A stretch of DNA of 6,699 nt, from contig JAHJOS010000019.1 in assembly GCA_018820005.1 (NCBI GenBank), positions 1 through 6,699 of the forward strand, given 5' to 3'. Each line of letters begins with the position of its first letter. The first letter of the stretch is position 1. This DNA comes from Alphaproteobacteria bacterium. Its GTDB lineage: Bacteria; Pseudomonadota; Alphaproteobacteria; Rhizobiales; Devosiaceae. The position numbers were made by a program, and so were the translations under genes. This document shows, in pieces, positions 1 to 5,978 of the stretch. Under the pieces are notes generated by a model. It made no database searches, was not told the origin of the DNA, and saw only the letters and a program-made list of their open reading frames with translations.

Positions 1-1575
1 CCATGGCTGGCGCTTGTCCCCGCCGCCGGTGGCATGCTGATGGCGCTCTCTGTCGTGCTGTCGCGTCGCTTCCGGACGCGCCCGCCAGTCGACCCCATCG
101 AGGCCAATGCCGTTCATGGTGGGCGCATGTCGACGCGAGAAAGCCTGCTCCTGGCCGGCCAGACCATGATCTCGAGTGGCTTCGGAGCCTCGGTTGGTCT
201 GGAGGCGGGATACACCCAGCTGGCTGCCAGTATAGGGTCGCGCCTTGCCACCCTGTCTGGCATGCGCAGAAACGAGATCCGCACTCTGGTAGGCTGTGGC
301 GCCGCTGGCGCCATTGCCGCAGCTTTCGGGGCGCCGCTGACCGGGGCGTTTTATGGCTTCGAGTTGATCATCGGCGTCTACTCGATCGCATTGCTTGGCC
401 CCATCATGGTTGCGGCGCTTGCGGCGAGCCTGACGGCGACGGCATTGGGTGCGGCTCAGACGACCATTAATCTGGGCGTCATCCCGCAGCTTGGTGCGTG
501 GGATGCTATCCCCTTTGTCTTGCTAGGTCTGCTTGGTGGCGGGGCCGCCATTGGGGTGATGCGCTTGGTCGTTTTCGTCGAACGCGGATTTGCATGGACA
601 CGCATACCATCGGTAGTGCGGCCGGTGATAGGGGGACTGCTGGTTGGCGGCATCGCCTTGCTGACGCTCCAGGCGCTATCCTCGGGTCATGGTGCTCTTG
701 ACCTGCAGTTGGCGTCTGATACCGCCCTGTTGGCCCTAACCTCCCTGTTCGCCCTAAAGCTGCTTGCCTCAGCAATCTCCATTGGCTCGGGCTTCCGCGG
801 CGGTCTGTTTTTCGCCTCGTTATTTCTAGGTGCCGTCATGGGAAGAGCCGTCGCGCTCATCATTGCGGCGATCGGCCTGCCTTTCAGTTTGGATCCCACC
901 CTTGCCATGCTGGTGGGCATGGCATCGATGGCGGTGGGCGTCGTCGGCGGGCCCATGACCATGACGTTTCTCGTCCTTGAGGTTACTGGCGACTTGGCAA
1001 TCAGCGCCGCTGTCCTTGCCGCCTCGATTGCAGCGTCGGTATTGGTACGTGAAACATTCGGCTTTTCGTTCTCGACCTGGCGGCTGCATCTGCGTGGGGA
1101 AACCATTCGCAGCGCCCATGATGTGGGCCGTCTCCGCAACCTCACTGTCCAGTCGATGATGCGGCCCGACGTCAAGACAGTGCAGACGGGCACGACGATC
1201 GAGGATTTCCGAGAGGCCTATCCGCTAGGCTCGACCGAGCGGGTAGTCGCACTGGACCAAGCGGGGCGATATGCAGGAATTGTGCTGGTTGCGGACGCGT
1301 ATGCGCGGCGCGTTGGCAGCCCGGACGCCGCAGAGCTACAAATCGACAGTCTGCTCAAGTTTACCGATTTCGTTTTAGTCCCAGGGCAGTCTGCCGAGCA
1401 GGCTGCGGCCAGGTTCGAGCAATCGCATAGCGAAGAACTGGCGGTCGTCCAAAGCCCCGCCAACCACTCCGTTATCGGCTTGCTGACGGAAGCTCACCTG
1501 TTGCGTCGCTATGCCGAGGAGCTGGACAAATCCAGGCAGGACCTGACGGGTGAAACCCAGGCACCTCCACGTTGA
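1..1575 (+). CDS. ClC-type voltage-gated chloride channel/transporter with C-terminal CBS pair (5' partial)
   Basis: This is an inner-membrane anion channel or H+/Cl- antiporter of the ClC family. The frame is open from base 1 (PWLALVPAAGG...), so the true start lies upstream and roughly 60-80 N-terminal residues are missing. Numbering from the first in-window Met codon (base 34), the helix motif GASVGLEAGYTQ (51-62) matches the family GREGP region, with E57 as the gating glutamate. GAAGAIAAAFGAPLTG (89-104) matches the next conserved helix. GSGFRGGLFFASLFLGA (251-267) matches the GxFxP region, and GMASMAVGVVGGPMT (295-309) with VLEVTGD follows. A soluble tail has two CBS-like units (about 370-425 and 436-495), normally an adenine-nucleotide sensing module. 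Several pore residues differ from the E. coli protein: the GSGIP region reads RPPVD, the internal proton-glutamate site aligns with Leu111, and the central Tyr aligns with Ser347. Transport mode (channel or exchanger) is therefore open. Family assignment is firm; physiological role is not. Confidence 0.9.
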   Translation, partial: PWLALVPAAGGMLMALSVVLSRRFRTRPPVDPIEANAVHGGRMSTRESLLLAGQTMISSGFGASVGLEAGYTQLAASIGSRLATLSGMRRNEIRTLVGCGAAGAIAAAFGAPLTGAFYGFELIIGVYSIALLGPIMVAALAASLTATALGAAQTTINLGVIPQLGAWDAIPFVLLGLLGGGAAIGVMRLVVFVERGFAWTRIPSVVRPVIGGLLVGGIALLTLQALSSGHGALDLQLASDTALLALTSLFALKLLASAISIGSGFRGGLFFASLFLGAVMGRAVALIIAAIGLPFSLDPTLAMLVGMASMAVGVVGGPMTMTFLVLEVTGDLAISAAVLAASIAASVLVRETFGFSFSTWRLHLRGETIRSAHDVGRLRNLTVQSMMRPDVKTVQTGTTIEDFREAYPLGSTERVVALDQAGRYAGIVLVADAYARRVGSPDAAELQIDSLLKFTDFVLVPGQSAEQAAARFEQSHSEELAVVQSPANHSVIGLLTEAHLLRRYAEELDKSRQDLTGETQAPPR

Positions 1576-1585
1576 TCAGAAGAAC

Positions 1586-1590
1586 AAGGA
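1586..1590 (+). promoter_or_regulatory. Shine-Dalgarno (AAGGA) of the methyltransferase gene
   Basis: AAGGA sits 7 bases before the ATG at 1598. It decides the start against an in-frame ATG at 1550, which lies inside the end of the ClC gene and would add 16 unconserved-looking residues. The site falls in the 22-base gap after the ClC stop, so the two genes can share one transcript. Confidence 0.7.
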
Positions 1591-1597
1591 CTCAAAA

Positions 1598-2215
1598 ATG
1601 AGCAAGGACGATCGCCTGTCCCACTGGGACAGCGTCTATACCGCCAAGAACGAAGACGAGGTGAGCTGGTTCGAGCCAAGCCCGGACCTGTCATTGGAGC
1701 TTTTGAGTGAGGCGGGCTTGCGAACAGACATGTCGTTTGTCGATATTGGCGGCGGCGCGTCCAGGCTGGTGGATGCATTGGTGCGCCTCCAGGTCGCCGA
1801 CATAGCCGTTCTGGACCTGTCGGAAGCTGCGCTGCGCACCGCACAAGCTCGGCTTACCGCTGCCAACGGGGTTAGCTGGATCGCAGCGGACGTGACGACT
1901 TGGGTTCCCGATCGGGCCTATGACTTGTGGCATGATCGGGCGGCCTTCCACTTCTTGACCATCGATAGCGATCAGCAGGCATATGTACACACACTCCGTC
2001 GCGCGCTGCGCCCCGGTGGCCGGGCGATCATTGGCACGTTTGCTTCGGATGGCCCGGAGAAATGCAGTGGCCTGCCGGTCGCCAGATACGGTGCGGAAAG
2101 CTTGCAGGCGGTGCTGGGAGACGACTTCAGGTTGCTGTTTTCGCGGCGCCACGAACATTCCACCCCCTGGGGTTCCAGTCAGCGGTTCCAGTTCAGCACG
2201 TTCGAACTGAGATAA
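1598..2215 (+). CDS. Class I SAM-dependent methyltransferase (205 aa)
   Basis: This is a small soluble methyltransferase with a Rossmann-type SAM-binding fold; the methyl acceptor is unknown. The N-terminus HWDSVYTAKNEDEVSWFEPS (9-28) is typical of a widespread family of short bacterial methyltransferases. Motif I is FVDIGGGAS (47-55), the acidic residue at the end of strand 2 is D73 in VLDLSE, motif III-like WIAADVTTW spans 94-102, and YDLWHDRAAFHFL (108-120) is the strand-4 region. RPGGRAIIGTF (138-148) is the strand-5 region, and EHSTPWGSSQRFQF (186-199) is a C-terminal signature of this family. Length is normal for the group. It follows the ClC gene by 22 bases on the same strand, suggesting cotranscription, but nothing seen links the two functions. 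Subfamily members are often loosely annotated as thiopurine/tellurite-type or generic methyltransferases; I cannot choose among these. Confidence 0.87.
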   Translation: MSKDDRLSHWDSVYTAKNEDEVSWFEPSPDLSLELLSEAGLRTDMSFVDIGGGASRLVDALVRLQVADIAVLDLSEAALRTAQARLTAANGVSWIAADVTTWVPDRAYDLWHDRAAFHFLTIDSDQQAYVHTLRRALRPGGRAIIGTFASDGPEKCSGLPVARYGAESLQAVLGDDFRLLFSRRHEHSTPWGSSQRFQFSTFELR

Positions 2216-2224
2216 GTTCCAGAC

Positions 2225-2258
2225 GTCCGCTCTTTGCGTGCCAGAGCCATAAGCGGAC
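2225..2258. repeat. Inverted repeat GTCCGCT...AGCGGAC, possible dispersed intergenic repeat
   Basis: Two perfect 7-bp arms (2225-2231 and 2252-2258) are separated by 20 bases and start 9 bases after the methyltransferase stop. No T-run follows, so it is a poor intrinsic terminator. From memory, similar GTCCGCT/AGCGGAC units occur as scattered intergenic repeats in alphaproteobacterial genomes and are often mis-called as short proteins. This window holds only one copy, so membership in such a family is inference. Confidence 0.4.
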
Positions 2259-2510
2259 AGACCGCATTCCACCCCATTGCGGCCGTCGCGCCCTTGAAGG
2301 GCGGCAGCTTGTAGGAAACCGCCGAAGGGTCCCGGATGATCGATATGGGGCGCATACCGGAACGGCTGGGTAGGTGTCTGGTCACCGCCCATGTGCGATG
2401 GACCCACGCCAATTCTGCGTCAGGATGTCTTTGCGGCCAGCCCAATAGCACGCTCGCGGTGCGGCGTGTCGGCTCCATCGACCTCCGACCATTCACGGGG
2501 ACAATGACTC

Positions 2511-2537
2511 TCCGCCGAGGCGGATGAGGAGGTTTTT
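2511..2537 (+). terminator. Weak hairpin and T-tract, possible terminator
   Basis: TCCGC (2511-2515) and GCGGA (2520-2524) can pair around a CGAG loop, and TTTTT occurs at 2533-2537. The 8-base gap between stem and T-run and the short stem make it a poor intrinsic terminator. It lies about 300 bases after the methyltransferase stop, so any role in ending that transcript is uncertain. Confidence 0.2.
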
Positions 2538-2668
2538 GGCCCCAGCAGCAGTCCATATTTTTCCCTGCGGAGTGGGTATGTTTCGGCTGTTGAGTTTGCG
2601 TGCAAGGCGCGTTGGAGAGACTGGATCCTTGAGGCCAAGTGCGGCCTTGATGTCTGCGACAGTCTCTC

Positions 2669-2691
2669 TTCGAGTCCTGGTGGGCCCACCA
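2669..2691 (+). repeat. Orphan tRNA 3'-end fragment, candidate attachment-site (att) remnant
   Basis: The sequence divides exactly as a tRNA 3' end. TTCGAGT (T-loop) is at 2669-2675, CCTGG (5-base T-stem strand) at 2676-2680, TGGGCCC (7-base acceptor strand) at 2681-2687, discriminator A at 2688, and CCA at 2689-2691. A T-rich TTATTT run follows, as after many tRNA genes. The preceding bases (CTCTC) cannot pair with CCTGG, and no anticodon arm, D arm or 5' acceptor strand is present upstream, so this is not a whole tRNA gene. Tyrosine-recombinase elements that insert into tRNA genes leave such a 3' duplicate at their far end. That would place the element to the left and the intact tRNA outside the window. 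Its last 14 bases (2678-2691) are also a perfect palindrome, so a plain hairpin or chance match remains possible. The tRNA species is not identified. Confidence 0.55.
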
Positions 2692-2715
2692 TTATTTCCG
2701 CCTGCTCGCTGCAGC

Positions 2716-4137
2716 CTAGAATGCGCGCCGATGGGTCTGGCGCGAGAAGAACGTCAGCAGCAGGATCTTGATATCCAGCCCCAATGACCAGTTCTCGGCA
2801 TAGGCGATGTCGTGCTTGGTGCGGCCCTCGATCTGGGCCTGCGTGGTGATTTCGCCGCGGAAGCCGTTGACCTGGGCCCAGCCCGTGATGCCGGGCTTGA
2901 TGCGCTGGCGCTGCGCATAAAGCGCAAAGCTGCGGCTGAGTTCGGCGTCATGCGAAATGGCATGGGGGCGCGGGCCGACCAGGCTCATAGTGCCCTGCAG
3001 CACGTTGAGCAGCTGTGGCAGTTCGTCGATGCTGGTCCGGCGCAGGAAGCCGCCGACCTTGGTCAGGCGATGATCCTTCTGCACGGCGGGCGTCATGGCC
3101 CGGCCATCTTCCATCACGGTCATCGAGCGGAACTTGAGAATATAGAAGCTCTTGCCACTGAAGCCGCGCCGTTCCTGGCGATAGAACACCGGGCCGGGGC
3201 TGGTAGATTTGACCAGCAGGGCCACCGCCAGCAGAACCGGCGAAAACACCACCAGCGCGATGATCGCCCCGAACAGGTCCAGGCTGCGCTTGAGAATGCG
3301 ATCGCCATCGGTGAGCGGCTTGCGCACCACGGCAATGGTATTGCCCGGGCCAACACCGAGGATTTCAAGCAGCCGGTCATGCTGACGTGGCGGCGCGAAG
3401 GCGACGTTGATGGCATAGGGCCGGCACGCGTCCAGCAGGGCCGTCGCTGCGTCCGACCCATCCAGGCCATCGAGAAACAGCACATGGTCGCAATGGCGCT
3501 CGGTGCAGGTCTGCACAAACGCGCTGAACGAGGCCGCATCCGTGCCCGCAGCGTCGCGGTCCAGAACGCGCTTGGCAATAACCTGGGCGCCATGCTGCCA
3601 GATCTTGGCCTCACGCTCGAACTGCCGGATGGAATCGGCGCTGCCCACCAGAGCGGTCCGCTCCATCTGCAATTGGCCGGCTGTCATCATGGTGCGGAGC
3701 TGACGATAGAGCGTCCAGCGCACCAGCATCAAAATCACGGCACCAATCAGCAGCCATTGCCAGGTCTTGTGGCCAAGCGGCGCATAGGACCCAGCGATCA
3801 GCATGCTCGCCAGCCACACCAGCGACAGCGACACCAGCCAATGGACTGCGGCCATCATGGGCTTGGGGTGGCCGCGGTCAGAGGCCAGATAGCCGGCGAT
3901 GGCGGAGTGGGAAAATGCGGCATAGATGGCGCCCAGCGCGGCAAAGGCCAGCCAGGCGAACTGGCCGTCCCAGGCCATTGGCTCTGGGCTCAGCACAGAC
4001 ATCGCCAGCCCGATCGCGGCCGCAACCAGGCCTTCGAGCCCAGCCAGTGCATAGCCGAGATAGACTCGCCCGGGAATCTGGAACCGCCGCCGCTGCCGCA
4101 TTTCGATGTGCCTGGCAGTCGCGCCATCGTGGAACAT
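2716..4137 (-). CDS. Exopolysaccharide polyprenyl glycosylphosphotransferase (initiating sugar transferase)
   Basis: This inner-membrane enzyme transfers a sugar-1-phosphate from a nucleotide sugar to undecaprenyl phosphate, the first step of polysaccharide repeat-unit assembly (WbaP/GumD/ExoY class). At 473 aa it has the usual length of the long form. Four hydrophobic segments fall near residues 27-49, 60-83, 95-117 and 126-143. A central soluble region (about 155-270) follows, and a further membrane segment (286-309) opens the catalytic domain. That domain shows SPGPVFYRQERRG (313-325), ILKFRSM (333-339), RRTSIDELPQLLNVLQG (366-382) with the Asp371-Glu372 catalytic pair, SLVGPRP (385-391), RIKPGITGWAQVNGFRG (412-428) and a C-terminal YAENWSLGLDIKILLLTF. 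The ATG at 4137 is the first start after an in-frame TAA at 4149-4147, and AAGG lies 7 bases upstream of it. The sugar (glucose or galactose) cannot be told from sequence alone. The gene is divergent from the receiver gene. Confidence 0.93.
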   Translation of the reverse strand: MFHDGATARHIEMRQRRRFQIPGRVYLGYALAGLEGLVAAAIGLAMSVLSPEPMAWDGQFAWLAFAALGAIYAAFSHSAIAGYLASDRGHPKPMMAAVHWLVSLSLVWLASMLIAGSYAPLGHKTWQWLLIGAVILMLVRWTLYRQLRTMMTAGQLQMERTALVGSADSIRQFEREAKIWQHGAQVIAKRVLDRDAAGTDAASFSAFVQTCTERHCDHVLFLDGLDGSDAATALLDACRPYAINVAFAPPRQHDRLLEILGVGPGNTIAVVRKPLTDGDRILKRSLDLFGAIIALVVFSPVLLAVALLVKSTSPGPVFYRQERRGFSGKSFYILKFRSMTVMEDGRAMTPAVQKDHRLTKVGGFLRRTSIDELPQLLNVLQGTMSLVGPRPHAISHDAELSRSFALYAQRQRIKPGITGWAQVNGFRGEITTQAQIEGRTKHDIAYAENWSLGLDIKILLLTFFSRQTHRRAF

Positions 4138-4159
4138 TGTGCCGCCTTATCACGCCTAA

Positions 4160-4169
4160 TAACCGGTTA
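4160..4169. promoter_or_regulatory. Perfect 10-bp palindrome TAACCGGTTA, possible operator
   Basis: The site is self-complementary across all ten bases and lies in the leader of the sugar transferase gene, 23 bases upstream of its ATG. At that position a bound dimer could block transcription or initiation. It is a single short site, so regulator and function are unknown. Confidence 0.25.
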
Positions 4170-4294
4170 ATGACTAGCAGTTGGCAGACGGATAATCATC
4201 TCACGTCGATCAGGGAGGTTAACGGTGCACATTTAGGAAAATTGTATCAATTCAATGCCTTAAAGGGCGCCGAAATTAAGCATGAAGGCAGTTT

Positions 4295-4321
4295 GGAACC
4301 GTCTGGCCGCACGGGCGTGTT
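4295..4321 (+). promoter_or_regulatory. Possible EcfG-type general stress promoter before the receiver gene
   Basis: GGAACC at 4295-4300 resembles the -35 element of alphaproteobacterial EcfG promoters (GGAAC, 16-17 bases, CGTT). CGTG follows with 16-base spacing at 4316-4319, and GTT ends at 4321. The -35 match is good and the -10 match is imperfect. It would give a leader of about 40 bases before the ATG at 4364. With a motif this short, a chance match is quite possible. Confidence 0.22.
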
Positions 4322-4363
4322 AAGAGTTCGTTCATCTTGAATAGGAAGACAGGTTCGGCTCCC

Positions 4364-4867
4364 ATGACGATGCGTTCCCGCTCTGTCGCCATACTGGCGG
4401 CAAACTCGGCATTCACCTCGATCCTGGCCAATATGCTGGAAGTCGAGCGCGGTCATCGCGTCGCCTGCTTCTCTGATGCCGCGTCTCTGTCCACCTATCT
4501 GATCCTTACCCCTGTCGATGTCGTGGCCCTTGATCTGGAAACCCCAGACGGCCAGAGCCTTATTCAGCAGGTGCGCCGCCACCCAAAGCTGGCCAATCCC
4601 TTTGTCAGCATCCTCACCTTCACCCGCGCCAATCCGGCATTCCATCGGCCGCTTCGGCTGGCAGGCGCCGATCTGGTGCTGCAAAAGCCCGTGGCGCCCG
4701 CTCGCCTGCTGGCGGCCGTGGATGGTTTGATGGAGGGCGAACAGCAGGCCGTCGTCAACTGGTCCGCGCCGTCAGCGGCCGCGCCGATGCGTGAGGCGGC
4801 ATCGCCGTCGCGCAACACCGACAATGTGGTGTCGCTGTTCGGCAATGCGCCCATCGGGCAGGACTAG
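4364..4867 (+). CDS. Stand-alone receiver-domain (response-regulator-like) protein, atypical
   Basis: This 167-aa soluble protein is made almost entirely of a CheY-like receiver domain. The strand-3 Asp is D57 in VDVVALDLETPDG (51-63). The strand-4 hydroxyl residue is T85 in SILTFTRA, and the strand-5 Lys is K108 in LVLQKPVAP with the cis-Pro after it. Strand 1 reads VAILAANSAF (8-17), where normal receivers carry two or three acidic residues for Mg2+ binding, so phosphorylation may be weak or absent. About 45 residues follow the domain (Ala/Ser/Pro-rich, ending LFGNAPIGQD) with no DNA-binding or enzymatic output domain. I chose ATG 4364 over TTG 4337 because ACAGG lies 9 bases before it; ATG 4370 is also possible. 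It is divergent from the sugar transferase and convergent with the glycosyltransferase, so a role in polysaccharide control is likely but inferred. No histidine kinase is in the window. Confidence 0.8.
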   Translation: MTMRSRSVAILAANSAFTSILANMLEVERGHRVACFSDAASLSTYLILTPVDVVALDLETPDGQSLIQQVRRHPKLANPFVSILTFTRANPAFHRPLRLAGADLVLQKPVAPARLLAAVDGLMEGEQQAVVNWSAPSAAAPMREAASPSRNTDNVVSLFGNAPIGQD

Positions 4868-5973
4868 GCGAAAAGCGCCTCATAGCGATCAGTGATAATG
4901 TCGATACCGAAGTCGGCTGCGCGGTTGCGCAGTGTCTGCGCGTCAAGCGGTGCGTCCAATGCGCTGGCCATGGCCAGTGCGAGCGCGCCGGCATCTCCCA
5001 CCGGCACCAGCGGGCCATAGCGCCCGTCTGCGAGGATCTCCTTGGGGCCATGCGGCGCATCGGTTGAGACCACGGGTACGCCTTCAGCCATCGCCTCGAT
5101 CAGCACATTGCCAAAACCTTCGCTGGTCGATGACAGCACGAACAGGTCGGCTGCCTTGTAGCAGGCCGACGGATCGTTGACATAACCGGGCAACAACACG
5201 CTGGCGCCGATACCAAGTGCATCGGCTTTGGCGCGCAACGCGCCTTCCAATGGTCCATCGCCAAAGATCACCAGTCTGGCGGCCCGCTCGGCGCGGAGCT
5301 GGGCGAAGGCCTCCAGCAGTGTCAGATGGTCCTTGACCGCCACCAGTCGTCCCGCGGTCGCCACCACGGGCCCGTCGCCCATGCCGGCGAGCGCGGTCTG
5401 CCAGTCATGGGTCTCATCCTTGCCCGCAATCGCGCCGGACAGGGGGTTGTTGATCACGACCACGCGCTCGGATGGGAACCCACGCGCGACCAGATCGCGG
5501 CCGACGCCCTGTGACACGGCAATGGCCCGTTCGGCGCGCAGGCGCACCAGGGCCGACATGGCAATGGCCAGCTTGGCGCCAAAGTCGTTGGACGGCAGGC
5601 TCGCAGCAGCGTGGAAACTGGGGAAGAACCGGGCCCGGCTCGCTGCGCCGATCAAGGCGATTGCCATGGCGAGATTGGCAAACTCGGGCGCTGCAAAGAC
5701 CACGTCGGGGCGATGCCGGCCAAAGAATGCAACGCTGCGCGCTATGCCGCGCAATGTGCCGGGCTTGCCATAGCCTTCGCCAACAATGGGCATGTCGAGC
5801 GATACCAGTTGAACCGCTGGCGACAGCAGTTGGGCGTTGGGGCCCTCGGCGTTCCAGGTGAACAGCGTGACCTCATGGCCGCGTGCCGCAAGAGCATTGG
5901 CCATGAGCGTGAACACGCGCTCTGCGCCACCGCCCCGCAGGCTGGCCGTATGAAAGACGACGCGCTTGCCCAC
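4864..5973 (-). CDS. Family 4 (GT-B) glycosyltransferase of polysaccharide synthesis
   Basis: This 369-aa cytoplasmic or peripheral membrane enzyme adds a sugar from a nucleotide-sugar donor to a growing lipid-linked oligosaccharide, presumably with retention as for GT4. The N-terminal acceptor domain starts VVFHTASLRGGGAERVF (5-21), with the GGGAER loop typical of the group. The C-terminal donor domain has ATAGRLVAVKDHLTLLEAF (205-223), with R209 and K214 at the usual phosphate-contact sites, then LVIFGDGP (234-241), LLPGYVND (260-267) and the EX7E motif EGFGNVLIE with E285 and E293. The start is GTG at 5973, 5 bases after the stop of the upstream chain-length gene, with only a weak AAGA ribosome site, so translational coupling is likely. 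Its TAG stop overlaps that of the opposing receiver gene in CTAG (4864-4867). Donor sugar and linkage cannot be read from sequence. Confidence 0.92.
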   Translation of the reverse strand: MGKRVVFHTASLRGGGAERVFTLMANALAARGHEVTLFTWNAEGPNAQLLSPAVQLVSLDMPIVGEGYGKPGTLRGIARSVAFFGRHRPDVVFAAPEFANLAMAIALIGAASRARFFPSFHAAASLPSNDFGAKLAIAMSALVRLRAERAIAVSQGVGRDLVARGFPSERVVVINNPLSGAIAGKDETHDWQTALAGMGDGPVVATAGRLVAVKDHLTLLEAFAQLRAERAARLVIFGDGPLEGALRAKADALGIGASVLLPGYVNDPSACYKAADLFVLSSTSEGFGNVLIEAMAEGVPVVSTDAPHGPKEILADGRYGPLVPVGDAGALALAMASALDAPLDAQTLRNRAADFGIDIITDRYEALFA

Positions 5974-5978
5974 TCTTG

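Larger units (their letters stand above)
2216..2715. other. 500-base stretch with no convincing gene; possible decayed island end
   Basis: This lies between the methyltransferase stop and the convergent sugar transferase stop. Short open frames exist on both strands (for example minus 2556-2179 and plus 2524-2787), but none shows a recognisable domain, a good ribosome site, or a protein-like residue pattern, and several run into flanking genes. The stretch contains a 7-bp inverted repeat at 2225-2258, a weak hairpin with T-tract near 2511-2537, and a tRNA 3'-end-like sequence at 2669-2691. Non-coding or degenerate sequence is the simplest reading. Confidence 0.55.
4138..4363. promoter_or_regulatory. 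Divergent intergenic region between sugar transferase and receiver gene
   Basis: These 226 bases are clearly richer in A+T than the flanking genes and should hold the promoters for both directions. Two palindromes stand out: TAACCGGTTA at 4160-4169, 23 bases before the sugar transferase start, and AATTG-TAT-CAATT at 4240-4252. Either could be an operator for a dimeric regulator. No clear sigma-70 -35/-10 pair was found on either strand. Confidence 0.45.

Noticed and set aside
1691..2407. 238-codon minus-strand open frame over the methyltransferase
   Set aside because: It is antisense to a gene with clear SAM-binding motifs, and its own translation has no recognisable domain or membrane pattern.
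2179..2556. Minus-strand 125-codon frame in the gene-poor stretch
   Set aside because: It has no recognisable domain, it overlaps the methyltransferase end, and it reads through the inverted repeat, which suggests a spurious frame.
2678..2691. 14-bp perfect palindrome TGGTGGGCCCACCA read as an intrinsic terminator for the sugar transferase
   Set aside because: On the minus strand no T-run follows it. The T-loop sequence and CCA at exact tRNA spacing explain it better, though a plus-strand hairpin role is not excluded.
2812..4170. Long 452-codon plus-strand open frame opposite the sugar transferase
   Set aside because: It mirrors a well-supported gene. Its translation is rich in His, Gln, Arg and Ala with no domain, a normal by-product of high-GC coding sequence.
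4320..4334. CtrA-like site TTAA-N7-TTCA before the receiver gene
   Set aside because: The second half-site deviates from TTAA, and a single degenerate match in an AT-rich spacer is expected by chance.
4337..4363. Upstream TTG start extending the receiver protein by nine residues
   Set aside because: No ribosome-binding sequence is well placed before it, and the added residues lie outside the receiver fold.
4866..4880. Hairpin AGGCG-AAAAG-CGCCT at the end of the glycosyltransferase gene
   Set aside because: The stem is only five pairs, it lies mostly within coding sequence, and no T-run follows on either strand.
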